Assembly (NCBI GenBank): GCA_963969595.1
Contig: OZ018415.1
Coordinates: 15,562,001-15,626,000, forward strand
Direction of reading: 5' to 3'
Length of the DNA: 64,000 nucleotides
Source of the DNA: Neckera pumila
Taxonomy: Eukaryota; Streptophyta; Bryopsida; Hypnales; Neckeraceae
The notes under the pieces are model-generated. The model ran no database searches and had not been told where the DNA came from. It saw only the letters and a list, made by a program, of their open reading frames with translations. This document shows positions 22,847-35,989 of the stretch, in pieces. The first letter of the stretch is position 1. Each line of letters starts with the position of its first letter. A program made the translations under genes and the position numbers.

Positions 22847-23240
22847 CATTAGAGAAAAAAGCAGCCTTCTGGAGGGTTGCCCCATGACCCCCTTTAGTAC
22901 CTTGAAATTTTGTTTATCGAGTCCGAAAATTTATTTTTTCCCCTATTTCCGCACAGCTGAAACTGTAGTGACAATGACGAAAGAACCTAGATTTAAAAGC
23001 AAAAAATTAGTATAAATAAATAAATAAATTTTAATCTTTAAAAAGATCTTTAAAGATCTTTAAGAAAATCTTTAAAAATAAATAAAAAATAAAAAATTGT
23101 GAAGTCTTCCTACTTCGGCAAGCAATCATACACTCTGACTGCTCACCGGAGATACTTTTCCAAGTTGACAAGCCAAGCTTGAAATAGCTTGGCATGTCAA
23201 CTTGGAGCGGCCCTCCGGAGGGTTGATTCTTTCTCTAATG
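22847..23240. mobile_element. CATTAG-ended MITE, 394 bp
   Basis: The left end reads CATTAGAGAAAAAAGCAGCC and the right end, reverse-complemented, CATTAGAGAAAGAATCAACC. Each is followed by a GGAGGG-type block (CTTCTGGAGGG; CCCTCCGGAGGG). Near the right end, CCAAGTTGACAAGCCAAGCT pairs with AGCTTGGCATGTCAACTTGG, a 20-bp hairpin with one mismatch (23160-23205). The copy at 45763-46079 is inverted relative to this one. I could not find a target duplication, so the superfamily is unassigned. Confidence 0.65.
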
Positions 23241-24073
23241 AATAAAGATAGGCTTCATAGAGAAGGAAGACTTTCTTTGCAACTACCTTGTCCTTTCAAA
23301 TTTGGACAGGATTGGCTAGGAATTCAATAGATTAACCCTATAATCATTGGTAGAAGAACATTGCTAAAATAAATAGATAATTTGGAAAAATGGAAAACAA
23401 AACAAAAGGGACTAGCATTATAGGATGGAGGGAGTACAAGAGGAGTTATAAAGTGAAAGTCATGATCTTCAATTTAAAAACAAAGATACTCACTTCTAGA
23501 CTTCATCTGAGTAGAGTACCAATAATTGATAGTAGAATAAATTCATAAATCAAGCAAGGGTATGTCTAATTAATGATCAGTCCTTTACATAAATATCTAA
23601 CTTCCAATTTTGTTTTTCTTCTTTTAGGGGGGAAGGAAGGTGACCATTAAAAAAAACCTAGAGGGGAGAAAAGGAACATTAGTTGGGCTCTCTAACTTCC
23701 ACAAGATTTTCTAAGCAAACGCACTAATGACTTCCCATGAGTTTAAAATCTCTATAATGCAAAGACAAATTTTGGACATTTTTGGACCATTAGGGGAGAT
23801 TTGGGGCCTCTAGAAGGCTGTTTCAGGCCCGTTCCCCAATCTGGCCAGACCCTATGAATAGTGATACAGGTTGTCAGATTTTTTTTTTTCAAATTATCAT
23901 TTTGAGCAATTTTTATTTATTTTTTTAATTTTTTGAAAATGACATGGTACTGTCTCAACCACATTAGCCAGCAGTTATCCTGCGTTCCCACAATCTGGGA
24001 ACACAGGATAACTTGCAGTCTTCCAATGGCCCCAAATCTCTTCTAATGCCACAATTAATATATTGGACACTTC
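23241..24073. other. Spacer with one hairpin
   Basis: GTTATCCTGCGTTCCCA (23974-23990) pairs with TGGGAACACAGGATAAC (23996-24012) across a 5-nt loop with one mismatch. GGATGGAGGGAGTA near 23432 resembles one end of a Stowaway-type MITE, but the other end is missing. No gene is visible. Confidence 0.5.
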
Positions 24074-24075
24074 TA

Positions 24076-24408
24076 AGGTAGGAGGTTCTTAAACCGCTCG
24101 GGCTCTAAAATTGCCCACCTCATCAATGTTCACTGCTTGTACATGTTGCTTTTTGCAATGTACAAGCTATGAGCATTTGAGGAGGTGGGCGATTTTAGAG
24201 CCCTCCGAAGCGTCAAAAATTTGAACTTCAAAAATTCATAACTAATTCCACAAAGCTCCAAAAAATATGAAACAACTTGGGTTGGCTGCCAATTTCATTT
24301 GTCTTTGAAGAAAAATTTACTGAAAAATATTTCAAGAAGTTTCACCTCCCCCAAATTCCCAAAATTCAGTTCTAGTTCTTAAGTGAGCGCTTTATGGACC
24401 TCCTACCT
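24076..24408. mobile_element. TA-flanked MITE with a long internal hairpin, 333 bp
   Basis: The ends read AGGTAGGAGGTTCTTAAACC and, from the right, AGGTAGGAGGTCCATAAAGC; about 21 of the first 24 bases agree. TA lies outside both ends, as in Tc1/mariner-type MITEs. Inside, GGGCTCTAAAATTGCCCACC (24100) pairs with its near-complement ending at 24203, with further pairing of GCTTGTACAT and ATGTACAAGC. This gives an arm of roughly 50 bp. Related copies lie at 30110-30286 and, inverted, at 60531-60700. Confidence 0.65.
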
Positions 24409-24410
24409 TA

Positions 24411-26904
24411 ATTCCTCCCCGCCACTAATCCCTTCCCACAGTAATCGTACGATACTAATGACAGACTAATGACAAAAGTTAACTGCTGTACAGTACAGTA
24501 TCCGCAGATCGAATGAGAATATCTATAGAAACAGAATAACACTATCCACCTATCGATAGATAGTGTTATTCTGTTTCTTGACATCCACGAGAGGATCGAT
24601 CGATTGTTAGCTAGTCAAGCATTACGCTTGATCGATCGTTGCTTCCAGGCTGAACGATAAAAATTTATTGCGCAGGGATTGGTTTTGAAGACGAAGTACG
24701 TCTGATAACAAATTTGTATTCTACAGCGACGACAGCTAGAAATTCAATCAAGATATAGAGTTTCGCAAACTGAAACTAGGAGTAACTTGCTTGATGTTGG
24801 CGGCGTTTTCTCTTGTAATTGTGTATTTGATCAGAACTAAAACTTCGAATTTTGAAGAGTATACCATCAATCTGCTGAAAAGGCCATCAAGCTTTACATG
24901 CGAGCTATGACTCGGGTATTTTGCTAGTGACTTTGCAATCAAGTGGAATTTGTTAGTACGTTCTGGAATGTCCGAATCGCATCTAGGTAATGGAGAAGGC
25001 TTCGTCTTTGAACGTGCACCGTAGTGAAAATCTGCAGATTGATGATGTTATTCGATCCATGCCATTTCGAATTGGTTGCTTCAGGATTCGGTAGGACGAA
25101 TTTCAGTTTTTGTTTTACGTCTCTGCTCTGATCTAGTGAATGTTAGAATTCCAAATGCTTTGCAAGCGCAGGATTTGGCATTGAGAACAATGTTTCGATA
25201 ATAATTGTCAGTATTGTGCAGCAACAGAGGAATCAGGACATGGAGTTTCGCGAACCCTAATCTAGAGAGGAACTTGCTTCCAATCTTGTAAGTTTGGATT
25301 TCTTAACGAAAACTTTTGAATACGATCGAGAAGTTACATTGAAAAGTGGAACTCAAGTCAACTCTTTGTAATTCATAAATTGAGCGATTTACATTTGCAT
25401 TGATTGAAGTTAGTGTCAATGCTCTTTTATTGTGGAGCCACTTGTTTTATTGTGTTGTGGAGACTTGTCTGAGACGCTCCTTGATATAGCATAATTGTGG
25501 TGTACCTTCTCCAATTTACTTGTTTGTTGAAATTTCAATTAGTGGCATCTATTGAAGATTTTTTCATTTGTTTTCTTAATTAATAATAGGATCTTTGTAC
25601 CTTGTTGAATAATGTTAGGATGTCATTGAAGTTACGCAAATTGTTTCACTCAACAAATGGATGAAAAGCATTTTAATAGCATATTGCTTGAAGCAACTCT
25701 TCATATATATAGCCCCTCAATTCATCTTCTAATGATTAAGTTTAGGTGAAATCTTGCTTCTAATTTTAATTACACTTGTAATGAAATTTTGATCTACATT
25801 CTAAATAAGATAGTGCATAAACGGTTCATAAACTATTTGTCGATCAATCTTATATACTATAGACAATGTGATCAAGTCCCTTGAAATTGAAGTTTTTGAT
25901 GAAACTATAATTAGAAGTATAAGTGTAGAGGTTCACATTGAGAATTCTTTTATGTATATAACTCTATCTTCCTATGTGTTCTATTAAAATATAATTTTTA
26001 CGTCACCAATTACTTCAACTAATGTTTGGCTAACTCAATGGCGAAGATCATAAAATTATTCAATGTATATAGTTGAATGCATCCCTTCAATAAAAGCAAT
26101 AATCAAAATGAGTTACTATACCCTTATAGATACATATTAAATCAACCTACACATTTATTAGGATTAGTGGGGAGATAAGAATAATTTAAATGATTCAAAA
26201 TGAATCATGATGATCCCATCTTTTGAAGTTAACTAATCCTATAATGTCAACAAGTTCTCATTTATCCATCATGTATGATTGTACAATGGTGTGCAATGGT
26301 TCAAAAGTTAAGAAGCCAAATGAAAATAAAACATATACTAAAAATAATAGAGTCATGTTAGAGCACATATATTATTAAAACAATACTTCTTAGATTGACA
26401 ATAGTAGAGTTGTAAAGTTGTGAAATAAAAGTCAAAAGATTAGAGGGCAAAATTGCAACATGGATTAATAATCAATAGAAGCATGTAGGGGTAATAGCAA
26501 GTAACACTTATATTATTTGTTGCATTTTGGATTTTTCTTTAGTTTGTATTATAGGTAATATAAGTATTGTGAATACTACTAAACTGAGCATGGAATAAGA
26601 AATGTAGACTATTGATGTGATTGTGGATCTTTTGCTACAAACACATGTGTATATTTATCATTGGATGACATGGATGGATGACAAAGTCTATTTGTTGAAT
26701 ACTGATGGAGGGGTGTCATTTGCCTTTGTGTTTTGTCTACAAGTACTATTCAATGCTATAGAATACCTTGACTTATTATTTTAAGATAGAGGCTGCTATT
26801 TTTTATTAAAACAAAGATTTTATATCTTCATTTTTTTAAATTATAAAATTCACTAACAATAAAGTGGCCATTGTTGCCAACTCAATAGAGAGAAATAAGC
26901 CCTA
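24411..26904. other. Spacer; hairpin and a diverged duplication at its start
   Basis: A perfect 19-bp hairpin lies at 24528-24577. The stretch near 24740-24800 (AGAGTTTCGCAAAC, AACTTGCTT) resembles that near 25230-25285 (GGAGTTTCGCGAACC, AACTTGCTT), which suggests an old ~490-bp duplication. No coding frame is supported. Confidence 0.35.
24528..24577. repeat. Perfect 19-bp hairpin
   Basis: GAAACAGAATAACACTATC at 24528-24546 pairs with GATAGTGTTATTCTGTTTC at 24559-24577, without mismatch, across a 12-nt loop. Confidence 0.85.
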
Positions 26905-27156
26905 CATTAGAGAAAATCTAGATTTTTTAGATGGCCGTTTGACTCTAGCTAGTAGTGCAAATACAATAAAAAATAAAATTGGAAATATTTATTTATTTAT
27001 TTAGAAAACAATAATTTAAAAATCATATATCACGTGATTGCCTCAAGTGCCATATTAAATTTAAATTTTATAACTTATAACTTTTTTTTTTTTTTTTTCT
27101 TTGCACTACCATTTAAAGTCAAATGGACTTTTGGAGAGTCCAAGTTTTCTCTAATT
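26905..27156. mobile_element. CATTAG-ended MITE, 252 bp
   Basis: The ends read CATTAGAGAAAATCTAGA and, from the right, AATTAGAGAAAACTTGGA. The inverted similarity continues to GTAGTGCAAA on both sides. It shares its terminal motif with the elements at 22847 and 45763, but its interior differs. Confidence 0.55.
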
Positions 27157-30109
27157 AAAAAAACATAAAATTACAATTTTTGATTATTCTAAAAATCATA
27201 TTGATAGAAACACATTTTAGGATATTCCACAAGAAACTTGAAGTACTCTTTTCAAAATCCTTCTTATGAAGAGGCTTACGTTGCTTATAGAAGGAGGCTT
27301 ACCAAATTTGAGTTCTAAATTCTTCACAATGGGTACGCAATAGTACTAAATCTCGTCCAAATTGCATGTGTGCTATATTTGAAATTCACTCTGATCTACT
27401 AATTTAATTTTGAAAAATAGAAAAAATTCAAGTGCATTGACAATTGCTATATATAAAACTAAGTTATGAATTTTATATTTATTGGATCATTTTTGCAATA
27501 CCTATGCTAGAAAACTTCTTCTACATTCAATGTAGGATGGAGAAATAGTACAAGGTTTCTTGCAATCACCCAAGTAGGCTCATTATTCCTAAGAAATGAT
27601 TTCTTATATTTAATATATGACATTTTTATGTATGAAAAATTGTTAAGAGAAAAGTAAGATTTTGAGATTGTTAGAGAGGATTTTAAATATTTCAATGAGC
27701 AAAGATTATGTAATGGATTGCATTGAAGATTGAATGAAAAAAGACAACAACTTGTTATTGTAGCATAATTTGCTAATTTATTCTTGTATGAATGAATAAA
27801 AGATTTTTTTATACTATTGAATCATGTTAAAATAGAAGTATCTGTAGAATAGTTTTCCTCAATTTTTCCCACCCTATACATTTTGTTTTTTAAGCTGTAC
27901 TAAGGCAACTTTAAATTGTCATCATAGAATGTCTTCAACTTCTTGAATTTTACAACATGCCTATGAGGTAATAGAGACTTTAGCAAATGGTTTTGAATGT
28001 TAATTTAGATGGTTTAAACATGCATTGTCACAAAAAATTTAAATTTCTTCTAATGCTAATTTTGAATAGTTTGTATAAATTATGAAGAATCTCCAAAATA
28101 CATAAAATAAAATAAATTAAAGATTTCCATTTTTGTACAAGTAAATACTAACCTCTTAGTTGTATTTATTTAAGTACATTTAGCTTAAATGAGTAGTTTT
28201 AGATATATCTACATAAATATATTTGTATAACATTATTTTGAAACAATGTATATGGATTTGTGGAATACTATTGAAGATTGAAGACTATAGATTCAAACAA
28301 GAATCAAATCATATTTTATATGAACTAAAGAAGAAAAACATTGGTTTGTAGACAATTGAACTTTCTTTAACTAAGTAGCTATCCCTCTACAATTGGCAAA
28401 TAATGTTGTGTGGGTAGCAAGAACCGATCCAAATACTCTTCTCTTGATAAAAATACTAGAATTTATAGTTTACCATGGACAAAAAATATTGAATTCATGT
28501 AGAATGAGAGACACCCAACTAACTAGAAGGAAGTTAAAAAGTATTAAATTAACCAACTACAAATTAGGGAGTACTTCTTTTTTACTTGGAAGATCAAGAG
28601 TGTCTTCAAAACCAACATATAGGTCAATTTATACAAGTCATGTTATGCAACATTTTAAATAAAAATTTCCAACCAAAGACAACTTGTCCTTTGAAGGTGG
28701 AGGCCTAGGTGATAGCTATAGGTAATCAACTAAAAATTATCAAGATTCTTAGAAGAATAGGTACATCCTTTGTTTTACAATAACAATCGGTACGTGATAT
28801 CCTTCATCGGATACTTTTTGTGGTCTACAATGTTTCAAAATTCTAAGAGACTATGTCACTGTAGAATGTCAATACATGTATGATACCATTCAACATCTTT
28901 CATTAGGGCTCACTCCAACAATAAAATATCTTAAATATTTCAGGCACCTATGACCTTGGTTCAATAGCTTTGGCCTTGGCACATTAGTGAGGCAATAATG
29001 AGTCACTCAAATGCAGGCGTCTGTGGGGTACTTACCACCATAGTCCATCCAACTGTAGTGGGGGGCCAAATGACCTTGTCGTCAAACGGGGGCTTGAGAA
29101 TTTCTTGGAGAATAGAACATGTTGGTTCTTTAAAAAGTCTACCTCCTAACGGAGCCATCAAAGATGGAGTTCGCAAGGGGAAGGAACATGTTGGTTCTTT
29201 ATAGAGCCTAATTCCTAATAAAGATCAAAGATGGAATTTGCCATCTAATTCTATGAGGCTTAGATAGTTCAACCATTTCTAATAGGCACTTCAAATACAT
29301 TAGTCTTTCAGACAAGAATTTCCCTTCCTTCTTCTCAAACATTCTTAGATTGCATTCTATATTATATGCATTGAAAAATGTTTTGGTGAAATTGGATCAT
29401 GAATGGTTTTACAACGACTTACCTTACCTGACTAGTGGTAAATCCCATGAATAAGGTAGTCTGCTTTAAAAGTGAGCAGTGAGCGGCCTATTCAAATCAA
29501 CCCTATAAAAAGCTACTGAATAGCATTAGAAGAGAATTGAGGCTTCAAAAGGATTGCAAGTTATTTACAAGTTATCAAACTTGGGACTTCAATGAACTAA
29601 AAAAAAAAGACACACATGGGCACCTGAGGTGGTGGGAAAACTGCCAAGTCACTTGAAGAATAAATGAAATCTTAAGAAAATAAAAATAAAAATAAAAAAA
29701 ATTGAAAAGAACCAACCAGGTTTGGCCGCTTGGCCTATGCAAGCAGGTTGCCTGCTCGCCTGGCCTCTTGGCCTATACACGCAGGTTGGCTGGCTGTTGG
29801 CCGCCAAGCCGGGCCGTGTTTTTTGTTTTTATAATCTTTTATAATTTTTTTATAATTATTTATAATTTTTTAAGTTTTTTGTTCCCAATAATGGGAAACA
29901 GGCTTGAAGCAACCCCTTCGAAGGCTGAAATTTTTCCTAATGATATGAAGTGGTCCTCAAATGGACCACTTTAAGCATTGATTAAATGGATAAAAATTAA
30001 ATATTCTTTATTGCAAGGGCCAATCGTTGGCCTTAATTTCCTCAAATCACTTTCAAAGTTGTAAGTGGATGCATTTTGGAAGACCTAGGATCACAAATAG
30101 GTACCTATA
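27157..30109. other. AT-rich spacer
   Basis: No gene is supported. A short direct repeat (GGAACATGTTGGTTCTTTA type) lies near 29115 and 29187. GGCCTATGCAAGCAGGTTG at 29731 recurs in altered form at 29770. Confidence 0.4.
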
Positions 30110-30286
30110 GCCAAAATCTTAGAAAATTTGTAACTAATTCAAAAATGTTTCAAAGAATATGAAACCACTTGTGTTACGTTTGGCATCCATTTTCCTTTCT
30201 CTGAAAGTGAAAAATATTTTTATTCATGCAAACCTACGAAAAAGGCGGAGCAGCCCTTAAATGGTCGCTTTTAGAGCATCCTACCT
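30110..30286. repeat. Partial copy of the AGGTAGGAGG MITE
   Basis: The sequence parallels 24230-24408 in the same orientation (ATATGAAACCACTTG, AAGTGAAAAATATTT) and ends at CATCCTACCTT. The left end was not found. Confidence 0.45.
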
Positions 30287-31273
30287 TGGACCTCTTTCAC
30301 AAATCACTCCCAAACCGACCCCACTGGACAGAACGCCAAAAAATCCACTGCCAACGTTCTGTTGGCCTTCTGTCCAAAATAATGAACGCACATGCCCAGG
30401 GAACCCCATTCACACGACCACCATTTGCCACCTGGCACCCAATTCAAATTTCCCCCTGACACGCCCCCTCTGCCCGGGTCCGCCCTGCCCGGGGCGGGGC
30501 GACCCACCCACCCGGCCCGCGCCAAACCCCCTCCCCAAGACGACCGCCGATCCGCCATATCCACCCGCGATTTCCATTGCCCAGCCCCGTGAATCCCGAT
30601 TCTTCACCAATTGGTCGTGCAATTTGCCGAGATTCAAATAAACATTTCAGATTTTCAGGGCATAGATTTCAGCTTTAATTGAAGAAAAAACAAAAAACGG
30701 CGACCCCCACCGGTGCATTTGGAGTTCCTCTTTTTTCTTTTTTTTCAACGGTCACAAGTCTGCGGATCGAAGAGGCTCAGAGGCAGAGAGAGAGAGAGAC
30801 AGACGGAGGCAGCATTGGCAGAGGCAGCGATGAGCTTTGGTTTCATGATGATGGTGATGATGCAGCTGTTGTGAGGACTGAGGAGAGGGGGAGCTTCATT
30901 AGGTTGGGTGGCAGTCAGATTGGGAGTTGTCTGTCTGTCTCTCTGTTTTTTTCCTTTTTCCTTTTCTTCTTTTTTAGTGTTGGAGTGGTTTTCTTGGAGC
31001 GGTGAGTGAGTGGGTTTGGCTGACAGATCAATAGTGACTTGCTGGCTATGGTGGCAGAGCTTCATATGGAGTAGAATGCAGGTTTCTTCTTGTGAGTGCA
31101 AGTGGTGGGGTTGCTTTTTCGAGTTCGAGATCGAGGGGTAGAGTGAGGACGGTGGGTTTGCTTTCTTCTTTGTTGTTGTTGTGTTGGGTAGTTTTGGGTT
31201 GTTGGTTGTGGGATTGTGTTTGTTGTTGTTGTTGTTGGTTTTGGATCGGGTGTTGGTGTTGGATCGGGCGACC
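30287..31273 (+). promoter_or_regulatory. GC-rich promoter and 5' leader region of the EB1 gene
   Basis: The stretch 30450-30560 is extremely G+C-rich in an AT-rich setting, and a GA microsatellite lies at about 30785-30800. The last ~200 bases before the start codon are G/T-rich (TTGTTGTTGT). No TATA box stands out. A transcript start cannot be fixed from sequence alone. Short frames here on both strands are compositional. Confidence 0.45.
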
Positions 31274-32420
31274 ATGGGGGCGACCACGATAGGGATGATG
31301 GACGCCGCTTACTTTGTGGGGCGGAACGAGATTCTTTCTTGGGTGAATAGCACATTGGAGCTTTCCTTGAGCAAAGTGGAGGAGGCGGCGTCCGGAGCAG
31401 TCTACTGCCAGTTGATGGATGTAGTTCACCCGGGGATGGTGAGCATGCACAAGGTTAGCTTCGATGCCAAGTCTGAGTATGAGATGATCCAGAACTACAA
31501 GGTGCTCCAGGATGTGTTCAACAAGTTAAAGATCGGGAGGCACATCGAAGTAAGCAAGCTGGTGAAGGGGCGGCCGCTCGATAATCTGGAGTTTCTGCAA
31601 TGGATGAAGCGCTACTGCGACTGTATAAACAACAATCACGTGAATCCGAGCTACAATGCCACCGAGAGGCGGGAGTCGTGCAAGGGAGGGAAAGAGACCA
31701 ACAGGCGCGTGTTGGGGAGTACGCAGGGTAACCAGTGCAGTAGCAAGCCTATTACGAATGGGGGTAGCGCGAAGGCCAGCAATGGCGGTCATGCTCGACG
31801 GGTCACGGAGAATACGCACCCTAACATGAATGGTCGCGCTCCCATCACGGCTGCGTCCCCTGGTGTGAAGCAAATGCAGGACGGTGTGCAGGTAACAGAA
31901 CTCCTCAACTCATCGTGTGCCACGCTTTTGAGAAAAGAATGTGTTGACCTTAGGAATGTGCTATGCAAATCAGATCTGATTTTGTGTACTTCACTGCAGG
32001 CTTCTGGCTCGAACGAAGATAAGACACAGATTACTAATTTGAAGCTTTCGGTTGAGAGTCTGGAGAAGGAACGTGATTTCTACTTCACCAAGCTTCGTGA
32101 CATCGAGATTCTCTGTCAAGCCCCGGAGCTCAGCCATCTTGCGGTTTGTGTCTCCACCTCCACAGTCTTGATGATCTCATACGGTCTTTCTTACAATGTA
32201 GGGGACTGAGTACGGACTGTTGAGCTTATTTTGACATTCCTTGCTGTTTGATCAACAGGTTGTGAAGGCCGTGCAGAAGATTTTGTATGCTGCTGAGGAC
32301 AGTCCGTCAGTGATCGCGGAGGCCAAGGCTATGGTGGAGGATGATGAATCTCACCAGAGCCAGGAAATTCTTTCACCAGGATCGCAATATATGGACGACA
32401 ATCAAGAGCTTGTAGGTTAG
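31274..32420 (+). CDS. EB1: EB1-type microtubule plus-end-binding protein, three exons
   Basis: EB1 proteins track growing microtubule plus ends and recruit other factors. Exons are 31274-31891, 32000-32143 and 32259-32420; the introns of 108 and 115 bp are GT-AG and keep phase 0. The product is 307 aa, close to plant EB1 length. Residues 8-118 form the calponin-homology domain (MMDAAYFVGRNEILSWVN, KVLQDVFNKLKI, KGRPLDNLEFLQWMKRYCD). A Ser/Asn/Gly-rich linker follows to about 206. Residues 216-275 carry the coiled coil and EB1 core (SLEKERDFYFTKLRDIEILC; VQKILYAAED). The tail is acidic and ends QELVG, with no EEY-type terminus. The start has a strong context (ACCATGGGG) and is the first in-frame ATG. 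The first intron has no in-frame stop, so unspliced RNA would add 36 codons. Confidence 0.95.
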
Positions 32421-35400
32421 TGCTGGCAATCCACCAACTCTAATCTCTTGGAAAACAGAGGTGCTGCCTACTTTGAGGGATGGTTGTATTAACAGCATTG
32501 CACTCATGGGTGCAGACGAAGCGTCCCAGATGTTCATCTCGTCTTCATCTCGCCTAGCCTAGGGGTGGTTCTCCCAGGTCATCATCAACAGGCGTATCTG
32601 ATTTTTCAGAAACGAAACCTCCATTGGAACATGGTCCAGTACGATGCGACCTGTATAGCTGCTGGGAAACCAACAACAGGCTAGACCAAAACTCTGTATA
32701 GGATCTGTGCGGTAGAACTAGTAATTTTTCACATTTACGTCCTTGATTATAGTTATAGTCAAGGCTCGGGGTTCAAGAGCCGGCTTGAAGATCCTCCTCA
32801 AGTTCGTATACTCACTGAGACTTTTAAAACTTATTTCTTCTTCGACAACTGTGCTCACTTGTTGGATGATTGTCCAGAATTATTGTCTGCTTTTGCTGGC
32901 TCGAAATTATTGTGATTAGATGTAGGATGGTGTTCTGTACTGTCAAGTTTTCCTGAGTGTCTGTCAACTTGATATAATACTGTCGTCAGGTTGAGAATGG
33001 TTTACCCTCTCATGGTGTACTACCACCGCTAGTGGTTCCCACCGTGCATGGGTATGACACTGTTTCTCCCTCACGTAGAAATGTAATCCATGTGACATTC
33101 TGATACTGCTTCAGACGGTGCTTCTGCATCCTATGGAATGAATTCGATTTTCAATTCCTGAACGTTAACAAAGCTCTCATCATCTTTGGCTAAGTGAACG
33201 TTAAATAGCTGCGAATCCTGCGATAATACGGTTTCTCAGTCTGACTATGTTGTCGGAACAGATAATATGCCTTCTTCGTTTGCCTCTTTGACAGTATTAA
33301 AGTATGTTCCATTTCCAGTATCTAACGAGTTTCCAGTGTACATGTCCGTAACAATAAACGCACCATCTAAACGGCAAATTATTTACCTCGTCTTCTTCAG
33401 TCATCTGTTGACTTGCCGTTCCTGGCACACACCGATTCCATTACTCCTAAGATTTTGGTCCGAGGTCACAAATTGTACCATGAATGCAATTTTGATTTCC
33501 TTCAGGCAGTGAATAATGCAAGAGCAGCAGACTGGAAGATCTGTACAGTAGTTAGTGATGGAAAGCCTCTCCTGTCTCCAGCAGTGGGACAATGTACACT
33601 GTTGCTTGCATGCATACGATAAAGAGAAGCAACAATTGTATGATTGTGTGAGAATTGAATGTGAAAACAGTTTGCATTGGGAATTTGTGCATATAAGTAT
33701 AGCAATCGAATTTCTTGAGAAAGAAAGGTGAGTGTCATGTGGAAACGGATCAACTGCCTGCATGGGACCACATGTGTGCCTGACATGGGCCAACACTGTT
33801 CTCTCAGGCCACGCCTTTGGCGAGGAGAATCTCCTGTTTGTAAATTTGGGACCGGTGGGGTGGGGTCAAGGATGGTTCTCTCACCAAGGTGAAAACAGGC
33901 AAAACAGTCGAATAAGCAAATTCAGCATAGTTGGAGGCACCTATTCCTAGAGAAAAAACATTTTTTAAAATTTTGGTGTTAGGCAATTTAAAATCATGAA
34001 TTTTTCTAAAAAATAAATTATAATTTTTGGATAAGACATGTAATTATTATTAATTTACCAAAGTGGAACTCCCTAGGTCACTGGAGCTGTCACAAAGGTT
34101 GAGTATGCCAAAATCTTGAAAATGAGCAAGTCAACCAGACACTTTCAATAGAAGTCTACTTGTTAGGAGTGGAGTATACAGATAGTTTTGGCTATTTTCA
34201 CCATAGTACTTGCTAAATTGCTGATACACATAGCATTTTCAGTGAGAGCCTCTACATTTCAAATTACAGTATCATCCAAACCGAAACTTCAATTTCAAAG
34301 ACACAAAAACAAGCTCTAAATGTGTCTTGGTAAAGAGTCAATGAATCAATTCCAAATCATTTTATTTAAAATGTAGAGCAAATTCCATTACAAGTGTTAG
34401 TCTATTAAATATAAGAATCTATACTAAAAGTATTGTATTCTAATCTATCGTGTGATTGAATGAGGAATACCAAACAATATAAAATACAAAACTCAACATT
34501 CAAATCAATTGAAGCAATATTGAGCTTCATGCTTCATTTTATTTGATCTTCTTATTTTGGTCACTAATGAATTAGAAAAGCTTCCAACACCACTAGAGGG
34601 CTTTGAAATTGAATTTAGAAGGTTGCAACTAGTCTAATAGAATATGTTCTACTTTGATTCTTAGGCAACTTTCAAAGTTAGATGAACTCACCACCAACTT
34701 CCAATCAATTTACAGCATGTGAATCTCTTACTTATTCTATACGTCCAATGTATGAATCAATTAGTTTGAAATTATAAAAATGCACTCCATTAATTATTTG
34801 ACTATATTGACATTGACTTAAAAGAAGGCAAAAGGAAAATACAACATGAATCTTCAAATTGAACTTGAAGAATATTTCCAATTTTGTCATATAACTTAGT
34901 TGGATTTGACATAGAGAAGGAAGTACTACATCACAACGGCAATGCAATGATTTTAATTGCGGCTTATCTAGTATTTATAGAGAGAGTATATATAGGTAGA
35001 ATATAGAACACTTAAATGGGCGAGTGCAAGAAACACTTGTACTATTTTTGATCACACCTTACATGTTGACATGGTAATTTAGGCATAACTTTTGCATATT
35101 GGATCCAAATGACTTAGGATCTATAGGAAAGGTGCTCATGAACATTATACACCTTGCCTGATCTTTTTGCAATTTTCAAAAATCTTTTATTGTATAAAAA
35201 TAGACCCCAATTTTATGTCACAAATTCCAAATTGGAGGTTTTTAGTACTATTTAGTTCTCAAAAAATTGAATTTGGAGCTGAAATTTGGAGAAAATGGTC
35301 TTTTAGTAGACTTGTAGCTATACCAAGAAGAAATTCTAAAAATAGTTAATTTTATATTGTGTGGAAGTCCACAAAGAGAGCTTCTTACATTTTAGATTAT

Positions 35401-35989
35401 ATAAAATATTATTTTGGTGGTTCTTTTGGTGAATGACTATCTCCATAGAGTTATTACAAATGGTCTATTTTTATTTTATTTATTTTCTTATTTTTACCTA
35501 ATTAAAGCATCGCAGTGTCTATTTTCTTGAGATTTGGTACTTTTCTGATTCTCCCACTTAGAGAATTTTTCTACGCTTTTCCTTCCCTGGGTTCCTTCAT
35601 CTTAAAGGTATATACATTGGCCATATATATATTTTTAAATTAAAAATTAATTTTCTAATTTTAAAGTACTCTAGAATAAAAAGCATGAGTCCTGTGAAAA
35701 TGCAACAAATAGTACAGGTGTTTCTTGCATTCACCCAAATGCTTCTTAGAAGCTCAATCAACTTCAATTCTTTGGTGCATCAAAAAAGTTGGGAGTTGTT
35801 CTATAAAATCCCTTTGTACCTATGGAATATTAAGAGGGGAGAGCATACTATTTGGAAATGCTAATATTTGTAAGTATTGATAAACAATTGTAATTTCACA
35901 AATGCAATGTATAATACAACAAACACACCACCCCATTTGACATTTTTGTATGTACTAGCCGTTCACAATGTAAGTGCACACACCTCATC
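32421..35989. other. EB1 3' region, then spacer
   Basis: The first several hundred bases are of mixed composition, consistent with a 3' UTR. I see no certain poly(A) signal. Beyond about 33900 the sequence is AT-rich spacer with no recognisable gene. Confidence 0.4.

Noticed and set aside
23420..23450. GGATGGAGGGAGTA, like a Stowaway MITE end
   Set aside because: No partner end and no TA pair found.
29280..29440. Faint leucine-rich-repeat-like reading (ISLSDKNFPSFFSNILRL)
   Set aside because: A single short match without neighbouring repeats or an NB domain; could be chance.
30226..30641. Several overlapping frames just upstream of EB1
   Set aside because: Stop-poor only because of extreme G+C content; no conserved content.
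30745..31450. Minus-strand frames opposite the EB1 leader
   Set aside because: Asn/Thr/Gln-rich readings of TTGTTG-type repeats, antisense to EB1.
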